Source: Desulfotomaculum sp.
GTDB lineage: Bacteria; Bacillota; Desulfotomaculia; Desulfotomaculales; Nap2-2B
Direction: 5' to 3'
NCBI GenBank assembly: GCA_003445555.1
Contig: DMDI01000245.1
Coordinates: 1 to 16,611 of the forward strand
Length of the DNA: 16,611 nt
How positions within the stretch are numbered: position 1 is the stretch's first letter; every line of letters begins with the position of its first letter. Below the pieces are notes generated by a model that searched no databases, was not told the DNA's origin, and was given only the letters and a program-made list of their open reading frames with translations. The translations under genes were made by a program, and so were the position numbers. Shown piece after piece: positions 1 to 6,462 of the stretch.

Positions 1-8
1 AAGGAGAT

Positions 9-212
9 ATGGGTTTATTGGGAGAAATGCTTGAGTTTAAAGGAATATGGTTAACTGAGCCGGAACGCGGGATAGTTAATGTATTTTGTCATCCTGATAA
101 GATATTTTATTTAGAAGTGACCACTGCTGAAGCCCCGGTTAAAAGACCCGGCCGCAGAAATAAGGTTACTCCTTTAAGATGTATTGACACACCGCCCAAC
201 AATAACCCATAA
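9..212 (+). CDS. Small hypothetical protein, possibly the 3' end of a larger gene
   Basis: I do not recognise this product. The frame stays open to the left edge, so the gene may start outside the window. If it starts here the choice is unclear: the ATG at 9 sits only two bases after AAGGAG (1-6), which is too close. A TTG at 18 or the ATG at 27 are in-frame alternatives, giving 61-67 residues. The predicted protein has no signal peptide or membrane segment. Its C-terminal half is basic (a KRPGRRNK stretch near residues 45-52) and it ends in a Pro/Asn-rich tail. It is the only plausible plus-strand gene in the window. A strong hairpin terminator lies 14 bases past its stop, which supports it being expressed. 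It converges on the large minus-strand catabolic block and is probably unrelated to it. Confidence 0.45.
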   Translation: MGLLGEMLEFKGIWLTEPERGIVNVFCHPDKIFYLEVTTAEAPVKRPGRRNKVTPLRCIDTPPNNNP

Positions 213-225
213 ACCAAAAAACACA

Positions 226-268
226 AAAACACAAAAGGCAACCGTAAAAAGGGGGCCTTTTGTGTTTT
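226..268. terminator. Bidirectional rho-independent terminator between convergent genes
   Basis: A perfect 14-bp inverted repeat (226-239 pairing with 255-268) encloses a 15-base loop. The outer part of the stem is A-rich on the left and T-rich on the right, so both strands give a hairpin running into a U tract. It sits between the plus-strand small gene ending at 212 and the minus-strand racemase-like gene ending at 297. It therefore probably stops transcription from both sides. Confidence 0.85.
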
Positions 269-296
269 AATAAGCTTAAAATTGCAATACTTTTTG

Positions 297-1400
297 CTAA
301 TAACCCAAACTGGCCAAAATTTCCGGGTTATGCTCTCCCAATTTAGGGGCCGTTTTTATTTTTTCCGGTTCTATTTTAGTAAATTTAACCGGAAAAGCAA
401 CTAGCGGGATATTATTAAAATAGTAAATAAGATTTTTTGAGCTTATTTGGGGGTCGTGGTCAAGTTCTTCAAAAAAATTTACCGGACTGCAAGGAATGTC
501 GGCGTTTTTCAACAGAATCATCCACTCATCTCTATTTTTTTCCATAAAATATTTACTTAAAATATTATTAAGTTCATTCGCGTGTTCGTTTCTTTCCGAC
601 CAACTCCGGTATTCTTCCTTTTGGGCCAAATCTTCCCGCTCCAGTAAGCGACATAAGTTATTCCAAAAAATGTCTTCCACACAGGCAACGGCTAAATACC
701 TTCCGTCTTTAGTTTGAAACGCTCCATAAGCTCCCCGGCTCATAAATTTTTCTTTTGCCGGTTTACCCCGGCTGAAATATTCTCCTAGCCGCGGCCCGGC
801 CCAGGCCAAAAGACAATCGGCCATGCCGACGTCAAGATAATCCCCCTGGCCAGACTTTTCCCTGGCCAGCATAGAAACGGTAATGCTTAGAGCAGCGTAC
901 ATACTGGTGCATAAATCGGCAACCTGTACTCCTCCCCAAGGAGCGGGAGGGCCTTGAGGGTCTCCGCTGATGCTCAAAACCCCGCTTACCCCTAAATAAT
1001 TTACGTCATGTCCCGGTAAAGATGCATAAGGCCCACTTTGTCCGTACCCGGAAATAGAACAGTAAACTATTTTTTCGTTAAAAGTTCTTACCTTTTCATA
1101 CCCGAAACCCAATTTTTCCGCCACCCCTGGCCTGAAACCTTCTACAAGAACATCACTTTGTTTAATTAAGTTGATTAGAACATTTTTTGCTTTATCATCC
1201 TTCAGGTTCAGGCATAAACTTTTTTTATTTCTGTTTATAGATTCAAAAGACCCTGGCATAATTTCCCTCATGGGATCTCCCAGGGGAGGTCTTTCTACTT
1301 TAATTACCTCAGCCCCTAAATCAGCTAGAATCAGGGTGCAAAAAGGTCCCGGCAGTAAATTGGCTAGCTCAATCACTTTTACTCCGGCTAACGGTAACAT
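297..1400 (-). CDS. Family III CoA-transferase / alpha-methylacyl-CoA racemase-like protein
   Basis: This 367-residue protein belongs to the CaiB/BaiF family. It resembles alpha-methylacyl-CoA racemase (AMACR/MCR), which interconverts (R)- and (S)-2-methylacyl-CoA, more than a true CoA-transferase. The N-terminus has the family pattern LPGPFC (16-21). The AMACR hallmark GHDVNYL lies at 130-136. The three positions used by mycobacterial MCR are all present: His131, Asp162 (in VADL) and Glu242 (in CVED). Length matches the family (about 360-390). An AGGGAG-type ribosome binding site lies about ten bases before the ATG. It is the last gene of block B, 59 bases after the acyl-CoA dehydrogenase, and is followed by the bidirectional terminator. 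Related proteins also include succinyl-CoA:benzylsuccinate CoA-transferase subunits (BbsE/F), so a transferase role cannot be excluded. The family is certain; racemase activity is likely but inferred. Confidence 0.88.
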   Translation of the reverse strand: MLPLAGVKVIELANLLPGPFCTLILADLGAEVIKVERPPLGDPMREIMPGSFESINRNKKSLCLNLKDDKAKNVLINLIKQSDVLVEGFRPGVAEKLGFGYEKVRTFNEKIVYCSISGYGQSGPYASLPGHDVNYLGVSGVLSISGDPQGPPAPWGGVQVADLCTSMYAALSITVSMLAREKSGQGDYLDVGMADCLLAWAGPRLGEYFSRGKPAKEKFMSRGAYGAFQTKDGRYLAVACVEDIFWNNLCRLLEREDLAQKEEYRSWSERNEHANELNNILSKYFMEKNRDEWMILLKNADIPCSPVNFFEELDHDPQISSKNLIYYFNNIPLVAFPVKFTKIEPEKIKTAPKLGEHNPEILASLGY

Positions 1401-1459
1401 GAGTGGCCAACTCCCTCTTTTTAAAGTAGGGGCTTTAGATTTTTTGCCCCTGCCGCCGT

Positions 1460-2611
1460 TTATTTAAAAGCGGAGATACCCAGTGCATCGCGTCCAATAA
1501 TTAAACGTTGTATTTCGTTAGTTCCTTCGGCTATCGTAAAATGACGAATATCACGGTAATACCGTTCAACGAGAAATTCACGTGAATATCCGTAACCTCC
1601 ATGGATTTGCATGGCCTTTTCCGCCACTTGCAAGACCTTTTCCGTGGCAAACAATTTGGCCATGGAAGCTTCTCTTTGGCAGGGCAATTCTTTGTCTAAG
1701 AGATAAGCGGCTTGTAAGCCAAGTAAGCGCATGGATGAAGTTAAGGTTAGCATATCAGCAATGTGGGCTTGAATAAGCTGGAAACTGCCAATTGGCCGGC
1801 CAAACTGAATACGTTCCTTAGCGTACTTTATCGAAGTATCAACACAGGCCTGGGCCACGCCAGTACAAATAAAAGCTACCAGTGCCCGGGCAAAATTTAA
1901 CATCTTTCCGGCCAGTTTAAGACCCTGACCAACCTCACCTAAAACATTTTCTTTTGGTACTAAACTATCTTCAAAAAACAATTCTGCCGTAGGGCAACTA
2001 TGCATACCCATTTTTTCAATTGGCTTGGCTTTATAGGTTGTTTCCGTATAGTCAACAATAAAAGCGGTAATCCCTTTGCCTCCCTTGGTTTTATCTGTTT
2101 GGGCGAATAAAATACCCATGTCTGCTTCCATGCCGTTAGTAATAAATGTTTTGGTGCCGTTTAAAACCCAATGGTTTTCTTTTAGAACCGCGGTCATTTC
2201 AATACTTGAAGTATCAGAGCCGACATTTGGTTCGGTTAGAGCAAAAAAACCGATTTTATCCGCTTTTAATAAAGGTTCAATAAATTTTTCTTTTTGTTTT
2301 TCAGTTCCAGACTCGTAGATGTGGGTTAAAATCATGTTAGAAGTACTAACCGCCGCCCGTAAAGAAGGCCAAACCCGCGACAATTCTTCAATCATTAGAA
2401 AATAAGTGATGTGATCAAGATTACCGCCTCCAATTTCTTCAGGAAGAAGGCCGCCAATATAACCAAAAGGAAGCACTTTTTTTATGATTTCTTTAGTAAT
2501 GGGAATAGATTTAATTTCATATTCTTCCACTATAGGTTGAATTTCTTTTTCCAGAAACCTTCGAATATTAGTTTTTAACATTTTTTGCTCTTCGTTTAAG
2601 TCAAAATCCAT
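1460..2611 (-). CDS. Acyl-CoA dehydrogenase
   Basis: A 383-residue FAD-dependent acyl-CoA dehydrogenase that would introduce the alpha,beta double bond into an acyl-CoA and pass electrons to ETF; no ETF is encoded in the window. The three usual domains are present: an N-terminal helical domain (1-120), a middle beta domain with the FAD-contacting segment ALTEPNVGSD (124-133) and TKTFITNG (153-160), and a C-terminal helical domain with ERIQFGRPIGSFQ (266-278) and IHGGYGYSRE (336-345). The likely catalytic base is Glu362 in AEGTNEIQ, the position used by short/medium-chain and glutaryl-CoA enzymes. A strong AGGAGGGG site lies just before the ATG. It sits between the third thiolase and the racemase-like gene, a neighbourhood resembling BbsG of anaerobic toluene degradation. 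The substrate cannot be read from sequence. Confidence 0.95.
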   Translation of the reverse strand: MDFDLNEEQKMLKTNIRRFLEKEIQPIVEEYEIKSIPITKEIIKKVLPFGYIGGLLPEEIGGGNLDHITYFLMIEELSRVWPSLRAAVSTSNMILTHIYESGTEKQKEKFIEPLLKADKIGFFALTEPNVGSDTSSIEMTAVLKENHWVLNGTKTFITNGMEADMGILFAQTDKTKGGKGITAFIVDYTETTYKAKPIEKMGMHSCPTAELFFEDSLVPKENVLGEVGQGLKLAGKMLNFARALVAFICTGVAQACVDTSIKYAKERIQFGRPIGSFQLIQAHIADMLTLTSSMRLLGLQAAYLLDKELPCQREASMAKLFATEKVLQVAEKAMQIHGGYGYSREFLVERYYRDIRHFTIAEGTNEIQRLIIGRDALGISAFK

Positions 2612-2646
2612 ATTTCCCCTCCTTATTAAGAAGATTCTTAAATAAT

Positions 2647-2674
2647 ATAGGAACGTTAAATCTAACGTCTTTAC
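2647..2674. repeat. Dispersed palindromic element, copy A (degenerate)
   Basis: A 28-base imperfect palindrome with the half-site ACGTTAAA, located ten bases after the stop of the thiolase gene ending at 2685. Its centre and its flanking GTCTTTAC match copy B (4368-4395) in the same orientation. Substitutions leave G-U and A-C pairs in the folded form. It lies within the 73-base gap before the acyl-CoA dehydrogenase gene. Confidence 0.6.
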
Positions 2675-2684
2675 GCGGTTAAAA

Positions 2685-3845
2685 CTAGCACTTGAAAATT
2701 GTTACGGCACTATTTGGACCGGCGCCCATAGCGTGAGCCAGACCAACTTTGGCGTCCTTAACCTGTCTTGGGCCGGCTTGCCCTCTCAACTGCAAAACAA
2801 TTTCGTATATTTGCCCGCCAGCAGTAGCCCCTAAGGGATGCCCCCTAGACATGAGTCCGCCGTCTGTGTTTACCGGAATCCTCCCGTTTAAGTCAAATAC
2901 CCCTTCCCGCAGTAAGTGGGGGGCTTCTCCCGGCTTACAAAAACCAAGTTCTTCAAGGTCCCACAGTTCGGCTGGAGCCATGGTATCATACGCCTGCACT
3001 ACGTCAATATTCTCCGGACCGCAATCGGCGATTTCATAGGCTTGTTTGGCTGAAAGCTCTGTTAGAGACATGGCCGCCGGATACTTAAGGCTGGGGGTAA
3101 GGTCAGCCGGGGGGTATCCTTCCCCATAGACACCCGAGGTGAGAGTTGAAGCGGCCACCGTAACGGCTTTATGTTTTGATTTAAGCTTGTTTTTACTGCA
3201 AAGGATAAAAGCTGCCGCTCCGTCGGCTAAGGGGCAGCAGTGCAGTAAGCGCAAAGGTGTGGCGACCAGGCGTGAATTCAAGACTTCTTCTAAAGTAACT
3301 GGTTTTTGAAAGCGAGCGTTTGGATTTAAAGTTCCGTGACGGCGATTTTTTACGGTTACCATGGAAAAGTCTTCTATCGTGGCTCCCGTTTTTTCCATGT
3401 ATTGAACGGCAATATTGGCGTAATTGGCCGGTTGAACATTAAAGCCCAATTTTAATTCCCAGGGACGAAAAGCCGTGCTGGGTATGGGGCCGCGCGGCAT
3501 TTTTTCCATCCCCACGGCAAGAACAATATCGTAGATTTCAGCGGCTACCGTTTGATAAGCAAGCCTGAACGCTGAAGCGCAACTGGAACAGGCGTTTTCC
3601 ACGTTAACAATAGGGATACCGGTCAATCCTATTTCTTTAATTGCCTGGTGACCAGAACCTGTTCCCTGATATACGCTGCCGCAAAAGGCGGCTTGAATAT
3701 CTTTCCATTCCATTCCCGCGTCTTTTAGAGCGTTTAATATGGCCTCGCTTCCAAAATCAAACCACTCGGCATTTTCGTAAAAACCCCATTTAGTAACACC
3801 TATTCCGCCTACTGCAACTTCTCTCATTTCGTTTAACGGTTTCAC
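2685..3845 (-). CDS. SCP2/BbsB-type thiolase with altered active-site motifs
   Basis: A 386-residue thiolase-superfamily protein, probably cleaving a 3-oxoacyl-CoA with CoA. The GTG start at 3845 is chosen because AGGAGGT (3854-3860) lies eight bases upstream; the internal ATG at residue 7 would be too far. The nucleophile is most likely Cys86 (in NACSSCAS), and His336 lies in the conserved RGHPLGAT. Two features separate it from the other two thiolases here. The HDCF motif of SCP2-type enzymes is replaced by Tyr-Asp-Thr-Met (286-289), while His371 is kept in the C-terminal GLAHAMGAG loop. It is 32 bases downstream of a DUF35 gene, the arrangement seen for benzoylsuccinyl-CoA thiolase BbsA/BbsB, so the two products probably form a complex. 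An acetyl- or propionyl-CoA C-acyltransferase acting on a bulky substrate is the best guess; loss of thiolase chemistry in favour of a related C-C bond reaction is possible. Confidence 0.9.
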   Translation of the reverse strand: MKPLNEMREVAVGGIGVTKWGFYENAEWFDFGSEAILNALKDAGMEWKDIQAAFCGSVYQGTGSGHQAIKEIGLTGIPIVNVENACSSCASAFRLAYQTVAAEIYDIVLAVGMEKMPRGPIPSTAFRPWELKLGFNVQPANYANIAVQYMEKTGATIEDFSMVTVKNRRHGTLNPNARFQKPVTLEEVLNSRLVATPLRLLHCCPLADGAAAFILCSKNKLKSKHKAVTVAASTLTSGVYGEGYPPADLTPSLKYPAAMSLTELSAKQAYEIADCGPENIDVVQAYDTMAPAELWDLEELGFCKPGEAPHLLREGVFDLNGRIPVNTDGGLMSRGHPLGATAGGQIYEIVLQLRGQAGPRQVKDAKVGLAHAMGAGPNSAVTIFKC

Positions 3846-3877
3846 GGCTTAAGACCTCCTATCTTGCTTAACTGTAC

Positions 3878-4321
3878 TTATTTCTGCTCTTTTAACGGCT
3901 TAAATTTATAAGTTACAAATTCATCGCCTTCCGCATTTTCGTAAAGTTTTTCAATAACCATTTCCACATCCCCGTCTATTTCTAAATTGTTAAAATTACC
4001 GGTAAACTGCGTTTCTACTCTTACTCCTTCCGGTAAATCTACGTAACCGTAGGCATAAGGCACCGGACCATGATAAAATCCCCCGGCCGGCGGCTGCAGG
4101 ACTATAGTAAAGCTGGCAATTTTACCCTGCCGGCTTAATTCCACCTCTTCTAAGGTTTTTTGTTGGCAATGAATACAAAGCCCCTTTTCTTTTTTAGGAA
4201 AATAAAGTTCATTACAATTAATGCATCTACTACCAATTAAATGCGGCTTTTCATCTGGGGATGCAGGCAAGGTATACAATCCTTCAGTAAGAGGTATTAT
4301 CCTTTTTTCACCATTATTCAT
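3878..4321 (-). CDS. DUF35 zinc-ribbon/OB-fold partner of the downstream thiolase
   Basis: A 147-residue protein with an N-terminal zinc ribbon (Cys33-x2-Cys36 and Cys49-x2-Cys52), then an OB-fold (about 60-147). In characterised systems (BbsA of anaerobic toluene degradation, the archaeal thiolase/HMG-CoA synthase complex, and DUF35 proteins paired with steroid side-chain aldolases) such proteins bind a thiolase-fold enzyme and help hold the CoA substrate. Here it directly precedes the thiolase with YDTM, supporting that pairing. Its OB-fold core, with PYAYGYVDLPEGVRV (88-102) and a C-terminal TYKFKP, differs from the other two DUF35 proteins in the window and is closer to what I recall of BbsA-like members. 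A GGGGAG ribosome binding site precedes the ATG by about nine bases. Domain identity is firm; the partner assignment is inferred from gene order. Confidence 0.9.
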   Translation of the reverse strand: MNNGEKRIIPLTEGLYTLPASPDEKPHLIGSRCINCNELYFPKKEKGLCIHCQQKTLEEVELSRQGKIASFTIVLQPPAGGFYHGPVPYAYGYVDLPEGVRVETQFTGNFNNLEIDGDVEMVIEKLYENAEGDEFVTYKFKPLKEQK

Positions 4322-4367
4322 TGTCTCATCTCCCCTTATGTAAAATTAACTTCTTTTAACTATGTCA

Positions 4368-4395
4368 GTAGGGGCGTTAAATTTAACGTCCTTAC
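4368..4395. repeat. Dispersed palindromic element, copy B
   Basis: A 28-base palindrome (arms 4368-4381 and 4382-4395) sharing the core GCGTTAAATTTAACG with the perfect copy at 13982-14011. It starts two bases past the stop of the SDR gene (4398). Read as plus-strand RNA the arms pair with two G-U wobbles. Read as minus-strand RNA, the direction of the operon, the same positions are A-C mismatches. This argues against it being an optimised terminator for the operon. Confidence 0.75.
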
Positions 4396-4397
4396 CT

Positions 4398-5141
4398 TTA
4401 ACCAAAACGGCCTCCGGTCACGTGCAACACGTCTCCCGTTATATACGACGCTTCATCGGAGGCAAAAAACATTATGGCATTAGCCACATCCTCCGGGTAT
4501 CCAATGCGGGGAAGGGGAGTTTCTTTGGCTGCTTTTTCTTTAATCATTTCATACTTAGGATGAGCTCTTAACATTTCAGTTTCGGTAAGGCCCGGTGCCA
4601 CTGCGTTTACATTAATGGAATATCTTCCTAATTCTTTGGCCAAAGCCCTGGTAAGACCAATAATACCGGCTTTAGCCGAGGAGTAATTAGCCTGCCCCGG
4701 ATTGCCAAGGTGGGCGCGGGAAGAAATGTTTATAATTTTGCCGTAATTTTGGCTGACCATATAAGGGGTTACGTATTTAGAGCAAAGAAAAGCTCCTTTA
4801 AGACAAGTATCTACCACCAAATCCCAATCTTCCTCGGTCATTTTTTTTAGCAGCAGGTCTTTTACCACACCAGCATTATTTACCAAAATATGAATTGTTC
4901 CAAAAGCATTTATAATATTAGTTACAATTTTTTGAACATCTTCTGTTTTAGTAATATCCCCAACTTGATAAACAGCCTGTCCCCCTTGCTTATTTATTTC
5001 CTCACAAGTAGTCCGGGCAAATTCTTCATTAATATCACAGATAGCAACCTTCGCTCCTTCTTGAGCAAACCTTTGAGCGGTAACCTTGCCAATACCCCTG
5101 CCTGCTCCGGTAATTAAAACTACCCTATCCTTAAAGCGCAT
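4398..5141 (-). CDS. FabG-like short-chain dehydrogenase/reductase
   Basis: A 247-residue classical SDR, probably an NAD(P)-dependent 3-hydroxyacyl-CoA dehydrogenase or 3-oxoacyl reductase. The Rossmann glycine motif TGAGRGIG is at 11-18, an acidic residue Asp36 ends beta-2 (suggesting NAD(H) preference), and NNAG is at 88-91. The catalytic residues Ser140, Tyr153 and Lys157 are in place, as is the PG motif near 183. The Asn that usually completes the Asn-Ser-Tyr-Lys tetrad (in DTNLKG of FabG) is Cys113 here; the codon is TGT. The C-terminus ITGDVLHVTGG is FabG-like. A GGGGAGG site precedes the ATG. It lies between the amidohydrolase (68 bases upstream) and the DUF35/thiolase pair, so it probably supplies the 3-oxo substrate of that thiolase, like BbsC/BbsD. 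Biosynthetic FabG is unlikely because no acyl carrier genes are nearby. Confidence 0.92.
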   Translation of the reverse strand: MRFKDRVVLITGAGRGIGKVTAQRFAQEGAKVAICDINEEFARTTCEEINKQGGQAVYQVGDITKTEDVQKIVTNIINAFGTIHILVNNAGVVKDLLLKKMTEEDWDLVVDTCLKGAFLCSKYVTPYMVSQNYGKIINISSRAHLGNPGQANYSSAKAGIIGLTRALAKELGRYSINVNAVAPGLTETEMLRAHPKYEMIKEKAAKETPLPRIGYPEDVANAIMFFASDEASYITGDVLHVTGGRFG

Positions 5142-5209
5142 TTTACTCCCTCCCCGAATATTTATAATTTTAAAATTTTAAAAATTGAGGCTTTTTCAGC
5201 TAAAAAAAC

Positions 5210-6322
5210 TTATCTTTTTACGTTGGGCGGTACCTCCATTCCTTCGCTTTTTAAAACTTCAAAAGCTGAAAACGGAGGATTAACATGTAAGTTGAGCGCA
5301 TTTTCCCGGAAAACTTTTTTCTTGGTTTCTTCTGTCCAGACATCCGGCATTATTTTGTTAAAAGTACTAAACCACTGGGCCATGCCTACAAACGGGTAAT
5401 CAGTGCCAAAAATTATTTTATTTTGGTAAAAAGGAGTATTGGCGGCTTGAATTATATCCCGGGGGATAATACGGGGCGAGGCTCCGGAAAGGTCAAGATA
5501 AACGTTAGGATGACGGAAAACCAGCGACATAGCCTGGTCTTGCCAGCCTCCAATGCCAAAATGCAAAAGCACTAATTTTAGCGTTGGAAAATCTACCGCT
5601 ACATCATCATAATAAATAGGCATGGTATGCTTAATTTTGGTAAAGTATAAACCGGTTGTTCCGGTGTGACTTTGGACCGGCACTCCTAATTCAACACACT
5701 TTTCGTAAATGGGATAAAAGTATTTCTCGTCATTGGGGAACACTCCTATTGCGGCGGGATGAAATTTCAGACCTTTAAACTTTAGCTCTTTAACGCACCG
5801 CTCTACTTCTTCAACCGCGTCCGGGCGTCTAGGATCTACTGAGCCGTAACCAATTAAGCGATCAGGGTATTGCTGTACCATATGGGCAATGTCATCATTA
5901 GTTTGGGCTTTAACTTTAAATGCCCAGTGGTCGCTAGCTGAAGTATCCAGGGACATGATCACGGCTTTTTCAATGTTGGCTTCGTCCATGTGTTTAATTA
6001 AGTCGTCAATGTTTTGGGGTACACCTTCCATTTTTAAGCGAAAATGCCTGGCGGCCATATAAAGCGAGGGATTTTTCTTTATTTCGGAGACAAAAAAAGG
6101 ATGGGCGTGATAGTCTATGGCCGGCAGGGGAGCAAAAGAGGCGGTTTCTTTTTTGATTTTTTCCGCTTCTTGGCGGTATTGGCCCGCTTTTTCTGGTTGG
6201 TTAAGCTGCTTGTATATTCCCAAAGCTTCTTGGAATAACCGGTATGCTTCAGCGTAATATTTAGCCGCTAATGCTTTTTGCGCTTCAAGGATTAAACTTT
6301 CAGCCTTATTTTCTAGTTCCAT
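5210..6322 (-). CDS. Amidohydrolase-2 family metal enzyme with N-terminal helical-repeat extension
   Basis: A 370-residue protein. Residues 1-60 form an amphipathic helical hairpin resembling a TPR or MIT-like unit (two Ala/Leu/Gln-rich helices). Residues 66-350 form a TIM-barrel amidohydrolase of the ACMSD/gamma-resorcylate decarboxylase type (Amidohydro_2). The metal ligands expected in this family are visible: His72-x-His74 (DYHAHP), His219 (QSHTG), the catalytic His254 (LLHFG) and Asp308 (FGTDYPF); His188 (KFHP) is a further conserved candidate. Members decarboxylate, hydrate or hydrolyse carboxylated rings and oxo-acids, so it could act before or beside the beta-oxidation steps. The ATG is used because an in-frame TAG lies just upstream; the nearest purine-rich site, AAAGGA, is about 13 bases away, so translation may be modest. 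It follows the CoA-transferase by 135 bases and may start its own transcript. The reaction is unknown. Confidence 0.85.
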   Translation of the reverse strand: MELENKAESLILEAQKALAAKYYAEAYRLFQEALGIYKQLNQPEKAGQYRQEAEKIKKETASFAPLPAIDYHAHPFFVSEIKKNPSLYMAARHFRLKMEGVPQNIDDLIKHMDEANIEKAVIMSLDTSASDHWAFKVKAQTNDDIAHMVQQYPDRLIGYGSVDPRRPDAVEEVERCVKELKFKGLKFHPAAIGVFPNDEKYFYPIYEKCVELGVPVQSHTGTTGLYFTKIKHTMPIYYDDVAVDFPTLKLVLLHFGIGGWQDQAMSLVFRHPNVYLDLSGASPRIIPRDIIQAANTPFYQNKIIFGTDYPFVGMAQWFSTFNKIMPDVWTEETKKKVFRENALNLHVNPPFSAFEVLKSEGMEVPPNVKR

Positions 6323-6437
6323 TTTTAACTATCATTCCTTTCGTTGTGCTGAAAGAGCACAAAATTAGATGGAATACTATAACGTGGTAAAGTCTTTCAA
6401 GCTAAGCTATAATCCCCTGGGAAATAATATTAACTTA

Positions 6438-6462
6438 CCTAACCCGGCTATGCCGGGTTAGG
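6438..6462 (-). terminator. Hairpin overlapping the CoA-transferase stop codon
   Basis: A perfect 11-bp inverted repeat (6438-6448 with 6452-6462) with a three-base loop. The stem, CCTAACCCGGC in minus-strand RNA, contains the TAA stop codon of the CoA-transferase (6458-6460). The downstream minus-strand sequence is only moderately U-rich (TAAGTTAATATTATTTC). It is a plausible terminator or 3' stabilising hairpin, possibly leaky towards the amidohydrolase gene. Confidence 0.65.

Noticed and set aside
2749..3039. A 96-codon plus-strand frame opposite the thiolase at 2685-3845
   Set aside because: Same reason: it lies entirely within a well-supported gene on the other strand and lacks a start signal.
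3825..3827. Internal ATG (residue 7) as start of the thiolase at 2685-3845
   Set aside because: AGGAGGT is eight bases from the GTG at 3845 but 26 from this ATG.
6337..6351. Small hairpin GTGCTGAAAGAGCAC upstream of the amidohydrolase
   Set aside because: Only five base pairs, with no adjoining U tract or conserved riboswitch features; probably chance.
6323..6437. Promoter for the amidohydrolase operon (TTGAAA with TATAGT on the minus strand)
   Set aside because: The spacing is 13 bases, too short for a sigma-A promoter, and alternatives match poorly. A promoter here is plausible but I cannot place it.
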